The notes: generated by a model from the letters alone, not told the origin. 64,000 nt of DNA from Caulobacter segnis (GCF_023935105.1 NZ_CP096040.1:2294001-2358000); one strand, 5' to 3'. Shown: positions 17,149-26,763, numbered from the stretch's first letter. Numbers and translations: made by a program.

Positions 17149-19545
17149 ATGAGCCATCATCGCTCTAAGACCGTCATTCTTCGCTGTTCCGCCAGCCTGA
17201 TCGTGATGGCGACCGCGCTGGGCGCGTCGTCGGCGTTCGCGCAGGACGCTGCCGCGGCCAAGCCCGATGTCGCCGAGGTCGGCGAAGTCGTGGTCACGGC
17301 CCAGAAGCGTTCCGAGCGCCTCGTTGAAGTGCCGATCGCCGTCAGCGCCGTCAGCGCCGACGCCCTGGAAAAGGCGCAGATCAACGACACCGCCTCGCTG
17401 AGCAAGGCCGTTCCGTCGCTGAGCTTCCAGCAGGGCAACAACCCCAACAACAGCACCTTCCGTGTCCGTGGCGTCGGCGCCCAGCTGTTCGGCCAGGCGG
17501 TCGAGCCAGCCGTGTCGGTCGTCGTCGACGGTGTGGTCGGCGCGCGTTCGGCCCAGGGCTTCGCCGACCTGGCGGACATCGAGCGCATCGAGGTGCTGCG
17601 CGGCCCGCAGGGGACGCTGTTCGGCAAGAACGCCACCGCCGGCGTCCTGAACATCGTCACCCTGAAGCCCGACGACTACTTCAACGGCAAGGTCGACGCG
17701 ACGATCGCCGAGGACAATGAGTACCGCATCAAGGGCACCGTCACCGGACCGATCGCCGAGGGGCTGAACGGCCGCGTCAGCGGTTTCTACAACCATGTCG
17801 GCGGCTTCATCCGCAACGTGGCCACCGGCAAGGACACCAACGGCTTCGAGAGCTGGGGCGTGCGCGGCAAGCTCGAGCTGGACAAGGGCGGTCCGTTCAC
17901 GGCCCTGCTGACCGCCGAGGTTCGCGAGATCGACGCCAACTGCTGCTCGCGCGTGCCGGTGAAGGTGGTCACGCCGGCCATTCAGACGCTGCTCGGCTCG
18001 ATCGTCGCTTCGCCGGACAACCGCCAGGTGTCCAACGACGACGCCAGCTACAGCTTCAGCCAGCTGGCGTCCGTGTCGCTGCAGACTGACTATGATCTAG
18101 GCCAAGCGACCATCACCTCGATCTCGGCCTATCAGCACTGGAAGTCCAAGGACCAGTTCGAGCCCGACCAGATCGTCTCGAACCCGGTTCGCTACGTCGG
18201 CAACTTCGGTTACGCGCAGTGGAACGCCAACGCTTCGTCGACCGCCTATGACGCCTGGTCGGAAGAGTTGCGGATCGCGTCCAACGGTTCGACGCCGCTG
18301 ACCTATGTCGCGGGTGTCTATCTGGCGGGCCTGGACATGGACCGGGGGCTGGATCGCCGGCAGGTCCGCTGCGCCTCGGGCGTGATCGGCCAGACCTGCA
18401 CCGGCGCCCAAACGGGCCTTTCGTCGGGTTTCCGCGGCAACTTCAAGAGCAAGAGCTCGGCGATCTTCGGCCAGGCCGACTACAACCTCGTGGCCGGCCT
18501 GCACGTCCTGGGCGGCCTGCGCGTCTCCTATGAGAAGCAGACCGTGACAGGGAACCGCTATGTGCCGGTGGTCGCGGGCGATCTGCCGTTCGCGGGCCTG
18601 ACGAACGACAGCGGGACCTCGACGCGCGACGACACCGCCGTCACCGGCAAGGCCGGCCTGCGCTACGAGTTCAACCGCAACACCAACATGTATGCGAGCT
18701 ACACCCGCGGCTATAAGGCCTTCGCGCTGGACATCGACGCGGGCACCACCTTCTCGGACAACAAGGGTCTCAACCCGGAACATGTCGACGCCTACGAGAT
18801 CGGCCTGAAGACGCGCACGTTGGACGGCAAGCTCGACGTCAACATCGCTGTCTTCCGCACCGACTTCGCCAACCTGCAGGTCCAGGCGATCGACCAGACC
18901 AACGGCAATTTCCAGGTCCGTCTGCTGAACGCCGGCCAATCGCGCTCGCAGGGTTTCGAGATCGAGTCGACCTGGCGTCCGGTCAGCGGCCTGTCGATCC
19001 CGGTCGGCTTCACCTATCTGGACGCCACGATCGACGTGAACGGCCAGACCTGCGCCTTCCAGCAGCAGGCCGCGGCCCAGACCTTCGCGGCCAACTACCC
19101 GGTCAACACCTGCTACAAGCGCCAGACCACCAGCGGCGGCGTCACCACGACGTCCAGCCCGATCATCGACGTGAAGGGCGGCAAGCTGCCGCTGGCCCCG
19201 CGCTATCGCGTCAACCTGGCTCCGCGCTACGACTTCGACCTGAACGCCGACTGGCGGGCGTTCGTGCAGGCCAACATCAACTACCAATCGCGCCAGATCT
19301 TCCAGATCAACCAGGATCCGCTGCTCGAGCAGAAGGGCTACACCCAGGTCGATCTCAGCGTCGGCGTGTCGACGGGCAAGATCAGCCTGACCGCGTTCGC
19401 CAAGAACGTCTTCGACAAGACCTACTACTCGCAGCTGAACCACGGCACGATCCTGACCGCCGCCGCGACGCCCTACGACCTGTGGGCCAACATTCCCAAG
19501 GACGCCGACCGCTACTTCGGCGCTACCCTGGGCTATCGCTTCTGA
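17149..19545 (+). CDS. TonB-dependent receptor of the gentisate/GH3 operon
   Basis: 798-residue outer-membrane transporter. Signal peptide 1-31 (SSAFAQD), TonB-box-like GEVVVTAQKR, plug with RVRGVG, and DIERIEVLRGPQGTLFGKNATAGVLNIVT. The 22-stranded barrel ends in GATLGYRF. GGGGAGGA precedes the ATG. It is the first gene of an operon with an MFS carrier, three gentisate-pathway genes and GH3. The receptor subclass is the one often loosely annotated as siderophore or aromatic uptake rather than the SusC type. From the neighbours, a phenolic glycoside or aromatic acid is the likely cargo (inference). Two LacI-type sites and a xyl-box-like site lie upstream. Confidence 0.93.
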   Translation: MSHHRSKTVILRCSASLIVMATALGASSAFAQDAAAAKPDVAEVGEVVVTAQKRSERLVEVPIAVSAVSADALEKAQINDTASLSKAVPSLSFQQGNNPNNSTFRVRGVGAQLFGQAVEPAVSVVVDGVVGARSAQGFADLADIERIEVLRGPQGTLFGKNATAGVLNIVTLKPDDYFNGKVDATIAEDNEYRIKGTVTGPIAEGLNGRVSGFYNHVGGFIRNVATGKDTNGFESWGVRGKLELDKGGPFTALLTAEVREIDANCCSRVPVKVVTPAIQTLLGSIVASPDNRQVSNDDASYSFSQLASVSLQTDYDLGQATITSISAYQHWKSKDQFEPDQIVSNPVRYVGNFGYAQWNANASSTAYDAWSEELRIASNGSTPLTYVAGVYLAGLDMDRGLDRRQVRCASGVIGQTCTGAQTGLSSGFRGNFKSKSSAIFGQADYNLVAGLHVLGGLRVSYEKQTVTGNRYVPVVAGDLPFAGLTNDSGTSTRDDTAVTGKAGLRYEFNRNTNMYASYTRGYKAFALDIDAGTTFSDNKGLNPEHVDAYEIGLKTRTLDGKLDVNIAVFRTDFANLQVQAIDQTNGNFQVRLLNAGQSRSQGFEIESTWRPVSGLSIPVGFTYLDATIDVNGQTCAFQQQAAAQTFAANYPVNTCYKRQTTSGGVTTTSSPIIDVKGGKLPLAPRYRVNLAPRYDFDLNADWRAFVQANINYQSRQIFQINQDPLLEQKGYTQVDLSVGVSTGKISLTAFAKNVFDKTYYSQLNHGTILTAAATPYDLWANIPKDADRYFGATLGYRF

Positions 19546-19552
19546 CATCCTT

Positions 19553-19592
19553 GACGCCGATCGCCCGCCACCACGGCGGCGCGGTCGGCGTC
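19553..19592 (+). terminator. Intercistronic hairpin after receptor
   Basis: A near-continuous 17-bp stem: 19553-19564 with 19581-19592 (one G-U), then 19565-19569 with 19575-19579 after a single bulged C, closing a five-base loop. There is no T-tract. It probably acts as an mRNA 3'-stabiliser or partial terminator between the receptor and the MFS gene. Confidence 0.65.
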
Positions 19593-19618
19593 GACAGACC
19601 ATGATCGGGGAGCAGAGC

Positions 19619-20971
19619 GTGAACCAGCAGACATCCAATCCCGCCTCGGACGGGCAGCCGCGTTGGCCTTCGCCGGCCTCGGCCTGGTACGCGGCCGTCA
19701 TCCTGATGCTGGCCAACACCCTGGCGTTCATCGACCGCCAGGCGCTGGCGCTGCTGGTCCAGCCCATCAAACAGGATCTGCAGATTTCCGACACCGCCAT
19801 CAGCCTGCTCTACGGGCTGAGCTTCACGATCTTCTACGTCGCCGTGGGCCTTCCCGTCGCATGGCTGGCCGATCGCTCGAACCGCCGCAATATCGTCGTG
19901 GCGTCCGTGGCGATCTGGAGCCTGATGACCTCGCTCTGCGGTCTGGCGCGCAACTTCCCCATGCTGTTCCTGGCGCGGGTCGGCGTCGGGGCGGGGGAGG
20001 GAGGCTTCAGCCCCTCGGCCTATTCGATGCTGGCCGACTATTTTCCCAAGGAGCGGCTGCCGGCCGCCATGGGCGTTTATCAGATGGGCGTCTATCTGGG
20101 CGGCGCCGGCGCGCTCCTGATCGGCGGCCTGATCGCCACCGTGATCCCGCCCGAAAGCCTCGTGACCCTGCCGCTGCTCGGGGCGGTGAAGGGCTGGCAC
20201 ATCGTCTTCCTGCTGCTGGGCGTCCCGGGCCTGCTGCTGTCGCTGCTGCTGCTGACCGTACGCGAGCCGGCGCGAATGTCGGCGACGGGCCAGGCGGGAG
20301 CGGCCGAGCGCGCTAGCCTCGGCGAGCTGTTCCGCCACCTGGGCCGTCATGCCGGCGCCTATGTCGGCATCGGTCTGGGCTTTGCGCTGATGATCTTCGT
20401 CGGCAACGGCACCGGCGCCTGGATCCCGGCCTTCCTGACCCGCAAGTTCGGATGGACCACGGCCGAGATCGGCCATTCGTACGGCCTGGTTGTGTTCCTC
20501 TGCGGCACCACCGGCGCGCTGACGGGCGGCTTCGTGGCCAGCCTCCTGCGCAAGCGCGGACACGACAAGGCCAACCTGCTGACGGCGGTGTTCGGCTTCG
20601 TCGCCCTGATCCCGATCACCGTCAGCTTTCCCCTGATGCCGACGGCGGGGCTGTCCCTGGGCCTGATCGGCCTGATGAACTTCTTCGCCGGCTTCAACTT
20701 CGGCGGCGGTCTGGCGGCCTTGCAGGAGCTGACGCCCAACCGCATGCGGGCGCTGGTCTCGGCGGGCTACCTCCTGACGATCAACCTGATCGGCGCGGCG
20801 CTCGGCCCGACGGCCGTGGCCGTGGTGACCGACTACTGGTTCCACGACCCGAGCCGCCTGCCGCAAGCCATTTCGGTGACCTGCGCGATCGCCTCGCCGC
20901 TGTCGGTGGTGATGCTGCTCATCGGGCTGCGGGGCTACAGCCACGCCCTCAAGACTTCCACCAACGCCTGA
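19619..20971 (+). CDS. MFS transporter (spinster-like), probable aromatic acid or glycoside carrier
   Basis: 450 residues, 12 predicted membrane helices. The first contains ANTLAFIDRQALALLVQPIKQDL; the MFS loop motif is GLPVAWLADRSNRR; GAGEGGFSPSAYSMLADYFPKERLPAAMG is characteristic of the spinster-like subgroup. GTG 19619 is preferred over ATG 19601 because GGGGAG lies six bases before it. It brings the receptor's cargo across the inner membrane. It lies downstream of a strong hairpin and 16 bases before the gentisate dioxygenase gene. Substrate by context: gentisate, a precursor, or its glycoside. Confidence 0.87.
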   Translation: MNQQTSNPASDGQPRWPSPASAWYAAVILMLANTLAFIDRQALALLVQPIKQDLQISDTAISLLYGLSFTIFYVAVGLPVAWLADRSNRRNIVVASVAIWSLMTSLCGLARNFPMLFLARVGVGAGEGGFSPSAYSMLADYFPKERLPAAMGVYQMGVYLGGAGALLIGGLIATVIPPESLVTLPLLGAVKGWHIVFLLLGVPGLLLSLLLLTVREPARMSATGQAGAAERASLGELFRHLGRHAGAYVGIGLGFALMIFVGNGTGAWIPAFLTRKFGWTTAEIGHSYGLVVFLCGTTGALTGGFVASLLRKRGHDKANLLTAVFGFVALIPITVSFPLMPTAGLSLGLIGLMNFFAGFNFGGGLAALQELTPNRMRALVSAGYLLTINLIGAALGPTAVAVVTDYWFHDPSRLPQAISVTCAIASPLSVVMLLIGLRGYSHALKTSTNA

Positions 20972-20987
20972 ACGATCGAGCCCGGCC

Positions 20988-22040
20988 ATGACCACGCATC
21001 TGCCCAATGACCAGCGATCGCAGCTCGAGGATCTGTACCGCGAGATGGACCCCAGCGCCCTGACGCCGCTGTGGGAGGTGCTGGCGGCCCTGGTCAAGCC
21101 GGAGCCCCGTCCGCAGGCCATCGCCCACAGGTGGTCCTACGATGAGGCGCGCGGCTATCTGATGCGCGCGGGGGACCTAATCAGCGCCGAACAGGCCGAA
21201 CGCCGGGTTCTGGTGCTGGAAAACCCTGGCATCCGGGGACAGTCGGCGATCACCGGCAGCCTCTATGCCGGCCTGCAGCTGATCCTGCCCGGCGAGATCG
21301 CGCCCTGCCACCGCCATACCCAATGCGCGCTGCGCTTCGTGATGGAAGGCAGCGGCGCCTACACCACGGTGGACGGCGAGAAGGCGGTGATGAACCCCTT
21401 CGACCTGGTGCTGACGCCCAACTGGCAGTGGCACGATCACGGCAATCCCTCCGACAAGCCGATGATCTGGCTCGACGGCCTGGACATCCCGACCGTGCGG
21501 ATCTTCGACACGACCTTCTCCGAACGGCTGGACGACAAAGTCCATCCCGAGACCGCGCCCGCCGGCGCGACCCTGGCCACCTATGGGGGCAACCTGAGGC
21601 CCTTCCGCGGATCGGCCGCAGACCGCCGGCCCGCCGAGCGTCCGCTGTTCCACTATCCCTATGTCCAATGGCGCCAGGCGCTGACCGTGATGGCCCAGAG
21701 CGCGGCGATCGATCCGCATCTCGGTCACGCCCTGGAGTTCACCAATCCGGCCGATGGCGGGCCCGTGCTGCCGACGATCTCGGCTCATGTCCGGCTGATC
21801 CCGGCCGGCTTCGAGACCCGCCCGCGCCGCGCCACCGACGGCGCCGTCTTCGTCGTGTGCGAGGGCAGGGGGCGCGCGCGGATCGGCGACACCGAGGTCG
21901 AGCTTCGCGAGCGCGACGTGTTCGTCGTCCCGTGCTGGCAATCGCTGGTCCTGCAAGCCGACGAGGACCTGGTGCTGTTCGCCTATTCGGACAAGGCCTC
22001 CCAGCAAAAGCTTGGTCTGTACAAAGAGGAATCTCAATGA
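20988..22040 (+). CDS. Gentisate 1,2-dioxygenase
   Basis: Bicupin Fe(II) ring-cleaving enzyme: gentisate + O2 gives maleylpyruvate (the NagI/GtdA reaction). 350 residues. Cupin 1 carries H108-R-H110 in PCHRHTQCALRFVMEG and NWQWHDHGNPSDKPMIWLDGLD at about 145-165, both strongly diagnostic of gentisate dioxygenase. Cupin 2 (about 230-340) includes FVVCEGRGRARIGD and VPCWQ. The stop overlaps the next start by four bases. The two following genes complete the glutathione-linked gentisate route, which makes the assignment firm. 1-Hydroxy-2-naphthoate or salicylate cleavage by related enzymes is the main alternative. Confidence 0.9.
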   Translation: MTTHLPNDQRSQLEDLYREMDPSALTPLWEVLAALVKPEPRPQAIAHRWSYDEARGYLMRAGDLISAEQAERRVLVLENPGIRGQSAITGSLYAGLQLILPGEIAPCHRHTQCALRFVMEGSGAYTTVDGEKAVMNPFDLVLTPNWQWHDHGNPSDKPMIWLDGLDIPTVRIFDTTFSERLDDKVHPETAPAGATLATYGGNLRPFRGSAADRRPAERPLFHYPYVQWRQALTVMAQSAAIDPHLGHALEFTNPADGGPVLPTISAHVRLIPAGFETRPRRATDGAVFVVCEGRGRARIGDTEVELRERDVFVVPCWQSLVLQADEDLVLFAYSDKASQQKLGLYKEESQ

Positions 22041-22735
22041 GCGTTCTGTTCGACGTTCCGGCCGCTCCGGTCGTCAAGACCACCGACGGCAAGGCCTTCC
22101 CGGTCCGCCGAGTCTTCTGCATTGGGCGCAACTACGCCGCCCACGCGCGGGAGATGGGGCGCGATCCCGACGCCGAACCGCCGTTCTTCTTCACCAAGTG
22201 GGCCGAAACGGTCGTCCCCAGCGGATCCGAGATCGCCTATCCCGGTGAGACCGAGAACTTCCACTACGAAGCCGAGCTGGTCGTGGCTATCGGCAAGGGC
22301 GGCCGCCGGATCGCGGTCGAGGACGCCGCGAGCCATATCTACGGCCATGCGATCGGCCTCGACATGACGCGTCGGGACTTGCAATTGGTCGCCCGCGAAA
22401 AGGGCCGGCCCTGGGACACCGGAAAGAACGTCGAGCAATCCTCGCCCATCGGCCTGATCCATCCGATCGCCGAGACCGGCGAACTGACTTCGGGCGCCAT
22501 TCGCCTGGCCGTCAACGACACGGTGAAGCAGGACGCCGACCTGGCCGAGCTGATCTGGTCGGTGAATGAAGTCATCGCCTACGTCTCGCGGTTCTACCGC
22601 CTTGAGCCGGGCGACTTGATCTACACCGGCACGCCCGCGGGCGTCGGCGCCGTGGTTCCGGGCGACAGGATCGTGGTCACCATCGCCGGCCTCTCCGACT
22701 GCGTGGTCACCATCGGCCCACCGGCCGAGGACTGA
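22037..22735 (+). CDS. Fumarylpyruvate hydrolase (FAH family)
   Basis: Hydrolyses fumarylpyruvate to fumarate and pyruvate (the NagK reaction). 232 residues, the compact FAH fold: CIGRNYAAHAREMG near the N-terminus, the metal ligands in FHYEAELVV (two Glu) and GLDMTRRDLQ (Asp), and the C-terminal signature GDLIYTGTPAGVGAV. ATG overlaps the dioxygenase stop (ATGA), so the two are translationally coupled. The FAH family alone is functionally broad; the specific call rests on the adjacent dioxygenase and isomerase. Confidence 0.87.
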   Translation: MSVLFDVPAAPVVKTTDGKAFPVRRVFCIGRNYAAHAREMGRDPDAEPPFFFTKWAETVVPSGSEIAYPGETENFHYEAELVVAIGKGGRRIAVEDAASHIYGHAIGLDMTRRDLQLVAREKGRPWDTGKNVEQSSPIGLIHPIAETGELTSGAIRLAVNDTVKQDADLAELIWSVNEVIAYVSRFYRLEPGDLIYTGTPAGVGAVVPGDRIVVTIAGLSDCVVTIGPPAED

Positions 22736-22739
22736 GCCG

Positions 22740-23369
22740 GTGCTGCTGCACGGCTTCTTCCGCTCGGGCGCCTCGCACCGGGTCCGCATCGCCCTGAACC
22801 TGAAGGGCCTGGCCTATGAAAGCCGGACCTACGTCCTGCGCGAGGGCGAGCAGCGGTCGGCCGCCTATCTGGCGCTCAATCCCGAGGGGCTGGTGCCAGC
22901 GCTTGAGCTTTCCGACGGCGTCGTGCTGACCCAGTCGCTGGCGATCTGCGAATATCTGGACGAGATCCATCCCGAGCCGCCGCTGCTGCCCCGCGATCCG
23001 GTCCGCCGCGCCCAGGTCCGAGCCTTCGCCCAGGCCATCGCCTGTGACGTGCATCCGGTTCAGAACCTGAAGGTCCTACGGCGTGTCGAGGCCCTGACGG
23101 GCAGCGAAGAGGCGTCCGTCGCTTGGGCGCGGGAGACCATCCAGGCGGGCCTGGACGTCTGCGAACAGAGAGCCGCGCGCGAAGAGGGGCCGTTCTGCTT
23201 CGGCGACGCGGTCACCCTCGCCGACATCTGCCTGATCCCCCAGCTGGGCAACGCGCGACGTTTCGGCGCCGAGCTTCGTTGGCCGCGGTTGCTGGCCGTG
23301 GAGGCGGCCTGCGACGCGCTCGAGGTCTTCCAACGCGCCGCGCCGCGAAACCAACCCGACGCGGCCTGA
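22740..23369 (+). CDS. Maleylpyruvate isomerase (zeta-class GST)
   Basis: Glutathione-dependent cis-trans isomerisation of maleylpyruvate to fumarylpyruvate (the NagL reaction). 209 residues. Thioredoxin-like N-domain with RSGASHRVRIALNLKGL (zeta-class active-site region), LNPEGLVPALE (cis-Pro) and LTQSLAICEYLDE; helical C-domain with FCFGDAVTLADICLIPQ. The GTG start at 22740 lies five bases after the previous stop. Maleylacetoacetate isomerase is the sister activity, but the dioxygenase next door points to maleylpyruvate. Confidence 0.87.
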   Translation: MLLHGFFRSGASHRVRIALNLKGLAYESRTYVLREGEQRSAAYLALNPEGLVPALELSDGVVLTQSLAICEYLDEIHPEPPLLPRDPVRRAQVRAFAQAIACDVHPVQNLKVLRRVEALTGSEEASVAWARETIQAGLDVCEQRAAREEGPFCFGDAVTLADICLIPQLGNARRFGAELRWPRLLAVEAACDALEVFQRAAPRNQPDAA

Positions 23370-23410
23370 GACGTCGCTTCCGATTTTTCGAGACTGGAGA
23401 GTTCTCCCCG

Positions 23411-25540
23411 ATGCTTTCGATCGACACCCCGCCGACCCAGGGCGCGGCGACCGGCTGGGATGTGCCGATGGAAGGCGCCGAGGACGAGGTCGCCCGCGGC
23501 CTCATCGCCCAGATGACCCTCGCCGAAAAGGTCGAGATGATGTCCGGGCGTGGCTTCTTCACCCAGCTCGCCGAAGACAACCGCGTCTGGGGCGCCCGGC
23601 CCTATCGCGCCGGCAGCGGCAATGCGCGGCTGGGCGTTCCGCCGCTGTTGTTCACCGACGGACCGCGCGGCGTGAACCGCGAGGGCTCGACCTGCTTTCC
23701 CTGTTCGATGGCGCGCGGGGCGACGTTCGACGCCGACCTCGAGCGCCGGATCGGCGAGGTGATCGGCATCGAGGCGCGCGCGCGTGGCTGCACCTTCACC
23801 GGCGCCGTCTGCATCAACCTTCTGCGCCATCCCGCCTGGGGACGGGCGCAGGAAACCTATGGCGAGGACAGCTGGCACCTGGGCGTCATGGGCGCAGCCC
23901 TCGGCGCGGGGATCCAGGCCCACAACGTGATCGGCACCGTCAAGCACTTCGCGGTGAACTCGATGGAGAACGCGCGCTTCAAGGTCGACGTGCGCATCGA
24001 CGAGCGGACGCTGCACGAGGTCTATCTGCCCCACTTCCGCTATTGCCTGGACGCGGGCGTGGCTTCGGTCATGGGGGCCTACAACAAGGTCAACGGCGAG
24101 TACTGCGGTCATCACCACGAACTGCTGACGGACATTCTGCGCGGCGAGTGGGGCTTCGACGGCTTCACCCATTCCGACTGGGTGCGCGGCGTGCGCGAGG
24201 TGCGCGGCGCGGCGGCTGGCCTGGACATCGAAAACCCCGAGCCGCTGGTTTTCGGCGAAGCTCTTGTGGCGGCGGTCGAGAATGGCGAGATCGCCGAGGC
24301 GGTCGTGGACGAAGCCTGCCTGCGCATTCTGCGCATCCAGATCCGCTTTGCGCGGCGGACGGATCCGCTGCCCGTCTATGACGAGCGTCTGGTCGCGTCC
24401 GAGCGCCATATCGCCCTGGCGCGCGAAGCCGCGACCAAGGCGGCGGTGCTGCTCGAGAACGATGGCGTCCTGCCGCTGGCGGCGGGCAAGCTCGGCAAGC
24501 TGGCCGTCCTGGGGCGGCTGGCCGCGCTTCCGAATGTCGGCGACAACGGCTCCAGCCGGGTCAAGCCGCCGTACGTCGTCACGCCCCTGATCGGCCTGCA
24601 ACGGGCGCTGGGCGAGGACCGCGTGCTGCATGCCGACGAGAGCGACCTGGTCGCGGTCGCCGCCGTCGCAGGCCAGGCCGACGCCTGCGTCGTCGTCGTC
24701 GGCTATACGGCCGAGGAGGAGGGCGAGTACATCATCGGCGATATCGCCCTCGGCGCCGACAAGGACGCTTCGCCGAAGGGCGTTGGCCCTCGCACCAGCA
24801 TCTCCGATCGCCCTATCGGCGGGGATCGGGCGTCGCTGGGCCTTCCCGAAGAACAGGTCGCGCTGATCCGCGCCGCCGCCGCGTCGGGCAAGCCGGTCAT
24901 CGTCGTGATCGTGGCGGGTTCAGCGGTCATGGTCGAGGAATGGCGCGAGGCGGCCAATGCGATCGTGCTGGGCTTCTATTCGGGGATGGAGGGCGGCGTG
25001 GCCCTGGCCGACCTGCTGCTGGGCCAAGCCAACTTCTCGGGCCGCCTGCCGTTCACGGTGGCCCGCGACGCCGGCGACTATCCGTTCTTCGACGCCGACG
25101 CCGACAGCATCGAGTACGGCTATTGGCACGGATACGCCAAGTTCGATCGCGAGGCGATCGAGCCGCGCTATCCCTTTGGCCACGGCCTGTCCTACACGCG
25201 CTACGCGCAAAGCCAGCTTCGGGCGTGGCGGGAAGGCGACGAGATTGTCGCCAGCATCCAGGTCGCCAACACCGGCGACGTCGCCGGCGAGCAGGTGGTG
25301 CAGTGCTACATCGGTCCGCCGGGCGTTGCGGCCGAGCGTCCGCTGAGCACCCTGCGCGCCTTCACACGGGTCGCCCTCGCGGCGGGCGAAGCCAAGGTGG
25401 TCGAGCTCCGCGTTCCGCTCGAAACCCTGCGCTGGCGCGATCCCACGCATCACGACTGGAAGCTGGAGCTCGGCGCCTACAAGGTCTTCGTGGGGGCGTC
25501 ATCTCGCGACCTGGCCAGCGTCGAGGTGATCGTCGCCTAG
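23411..25540 (+). CDS. GH3 beta-glycosidase, cytoplasmic
   Basis: 709 residues. GH3 N-domain with VKHFAVNS (178-183) and nucleophile Asp256 in FTHSDWVRG; alpha/beta-sandwich domain with VVVVGYTAEEEGEY and SGKPVIVVIVAGSAV; C-terminal fibronectin-III-like domain (LSYTRYA onward). The protein starts MLSIDTPP and has no signal peptide, unlike the other glycosidases in the window, so its substrate must reach the cytoplasm intact. GGAGA lies 11 bases before the ATG. As the last gene of the receptor/MFS/gentisate operon, it probably cleaves a gentisate (or related phenol) glucoside or xyloside. GH3 covers both beta-glucosidase and beta-xylosidase activities. Confidence 0.88.
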   Translation: MLSIDTPPTQGAATGWDVPMEGAEDEVARGLIAQMTLAEKVEMMSGRGFFTQLAEDNRVWGARPYRAGSGNARLGVPPLLFTDGPRGVNREGSTCFPCSMARGATFDADLERRIGEVIGIEARARGCTFTGAVCINLLRHPAWGRAQETYGEDSWHLGVMGAALGAGIQAHNVIGTVKHFAVNSMENARFKVDVRIDERTLHEVYLPHFRYCLDAGVASVMGAYNKVNGEYCGHHHELLTDILRGEWGFDGFTHSDWVRGVREVRGAAAGLDIENPEPLVFGEALVAAVENGEIAEAVVDEACLRILRIQIRFARRTDPLPVYDERLVASERHIALAREAATKAAVLLENDGVLPLAAGKLGKLAVLGRLAALPNVGDNGSSRVKPPYVVTPLIGLQRALGEDRVLHADESDLVAVAAVAGQADACVVVVGYTAEEEGEYIIGDIALGADKDASPKGVGPRTSISDRPIGGDRASLGLPEEQVALIRAAAASGKPVIVVIVAGSAVMVEEWREAANAIVLGFYSGMEGGVALADLLLGQANFSGRLPFTVARDAGDYPFFDADADSIEYGYWHGYAKFDREAIEPRYPFGHGLSYTRYAQSQLRAWREGDEIVASIQVANTGDVAGEQVVQCYIGPPGVAAERPLSTLRAFTRVALAAGEAKVVELRVPLETLRWRDPTHHDWKLELGAYKVFVGASSRDLASVEVIVA

Positions 25541-25554
25541 GATCGGGCGCGCTG

Positions 25555-26622
25555 TCAGGTCGAGCCGCGAGCGATGACCTGATGGCGCTTCCGCTCGGCG
25601 CGGGCGTCTTCGATCGCGACGGTCTCCCTGGCCTTGCCAAGCTTGGCCCGATGGCGATCGACGAGCATCTCGACACCGCGACGCGCCAGCGCCTCGACGT
25701 CCTGGCGCACGGTCGAGAGCGGGGGCCAGATCTTGGCGGCGATCGGCGCGTCGTCGAAGCCGGCGATGGCCAGGTCCTCGGGGATCTTCAGGCCGCGCTG
25801 GTGAGCGACCAGGCTGACGCCCGCCGCCATGTCGTCGTTGCTGGCGAAGATCGCCGTTGGCGGCGTGCGGAGGTTCAGCAGGGCTTCGCCGGCGGCGAGC
25901 CCCGATCCGAACGAGTAGTTCCCGGCCGCGATCAGCTCGGGATCGATCTCGATGCCGTGCTTGGCGCAGGCGAGCCGATAGCCGTCAAGGCGTGCGCGGG
26001 TGGCCATCTGGCCTTGCGGACCAGTGACGAAGCCGATCCGGCGATGGCCGCGCTCGATCAGGTGGGTGGTCATGTCGCAGGCCGCCGCCCGCTCGTCGAC
26101 GCCCACGCAGTCGATGCCGGGAAGGGGATCGCCCTGGGCGATGGCCGAGATCGGCACGTCGATGCGGTCGGTGACGCCGGCGTCGCTCAGCAGCTCGCAA
26201 TAGGGGGGATTGAGCAGGAGGGCGTTGGCGCCGCCCCGCACCAGCCAGTCGACCGCCTCCATGGCGTCGTCCACCTCCAGCGTGTCGCACTTGCGTAGGA
26301 GCACCTGAGCGCCGAGGTTGGCCGCGGCGTTGAGGCAGCCGACGAGCATGGCGCTGAGAAACTCGTTCTCGGCGTTGCGATAGACGATGCCGATCTGGAT
26401 GGCGTTGGCCGAAGCCAGCTGCCGCGCGGCCTTGTTGGGCACGTAGCCCAGCGTCTTGACCGCATCGAGAACCGCGTGCCGGGTCTCTTCGCGCACCCGC
26501 TTCGTCCCGTTGAGGACGTGGGACACGGTCATCGCCGACACGTTGGCCCGGGCCGCCACCGCCTGGATCGTCACGGCCCCACCCGCGGCGCGCTTTCGCG
26601 CGCGTATCGTGCGCTCTTCCAT
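25555..26622 (-). CDS. LacI-family repressor
   Basis: 355 residues. HTH at about 16-70 (VTIQAVAARANVSAMTVSHVLNG, then the hinge helix NKAARQLAS) and a periplasmic-binding-like effector domain (FASNDDMAAGV, IAGFDDAPIA, PPLSTVRQD). ATG 26622 is taken instead of 26694 because the HTH begins shortly after it. It converges on the GH3 operon and is divergent from the sulfatase operon. A GGTTTAGCG operator-like site stands in that divergent promoter, and two copies stand before the receptor at 17149, so this repressor probably controls both operons. Inducer unknown. Confidence 0.88.
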   Translation of the reverse strand: MEERTIRARKRAAGGAVTIQAVAARANVSAMTVSHVLNGTKRVREETRHAVLDAVKTLGYVPNKAARQLASANAIQIGIVYRNAENEFLSAMLVGCLNAAANLGAQVLLRKCDTLEVDDAMEAVDWLVRGGANALLLNPPYCELLSDAGVTDRIDVPISAIAQGDPLPGIDCVGVDERAAACDMTTHLIERGHRRIGFVTGPQGQMATRARLDGYRLACAKHGIEIDPELIAAGNYSFGSGLAAGEALLNLRTPPTAIFASNDDMAAGVSLVAHQRGLKIPEDLAIAGFDDAPIAAKIWPPLSTVRQDVEALARRGVEMLVDRHRAKLGKARETVAIEDARAERKRHQVIARGST

Positions 26623-26763
26623 GCGTCGTTCAGTTCTCACCCAGTCGCCCGTCGCCGGGCGGTGCAAATCGGCTAAGGCGCGAGCGCGAGCCAACCCGCG
26701 CCGATATCGTGCTGGAAACCCCTGCTGAAATCCAGAGCGTGATGGTCGCCAGGGAAAAGCGGG

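Noticed and set aside
23060..24631. Long minus-strand open frame (523 codons) opposite GH3 and the isomerase
   Set aside because: It lies opposite well-supported genes and its translation shows no family motif; it is an effect of high GC content.
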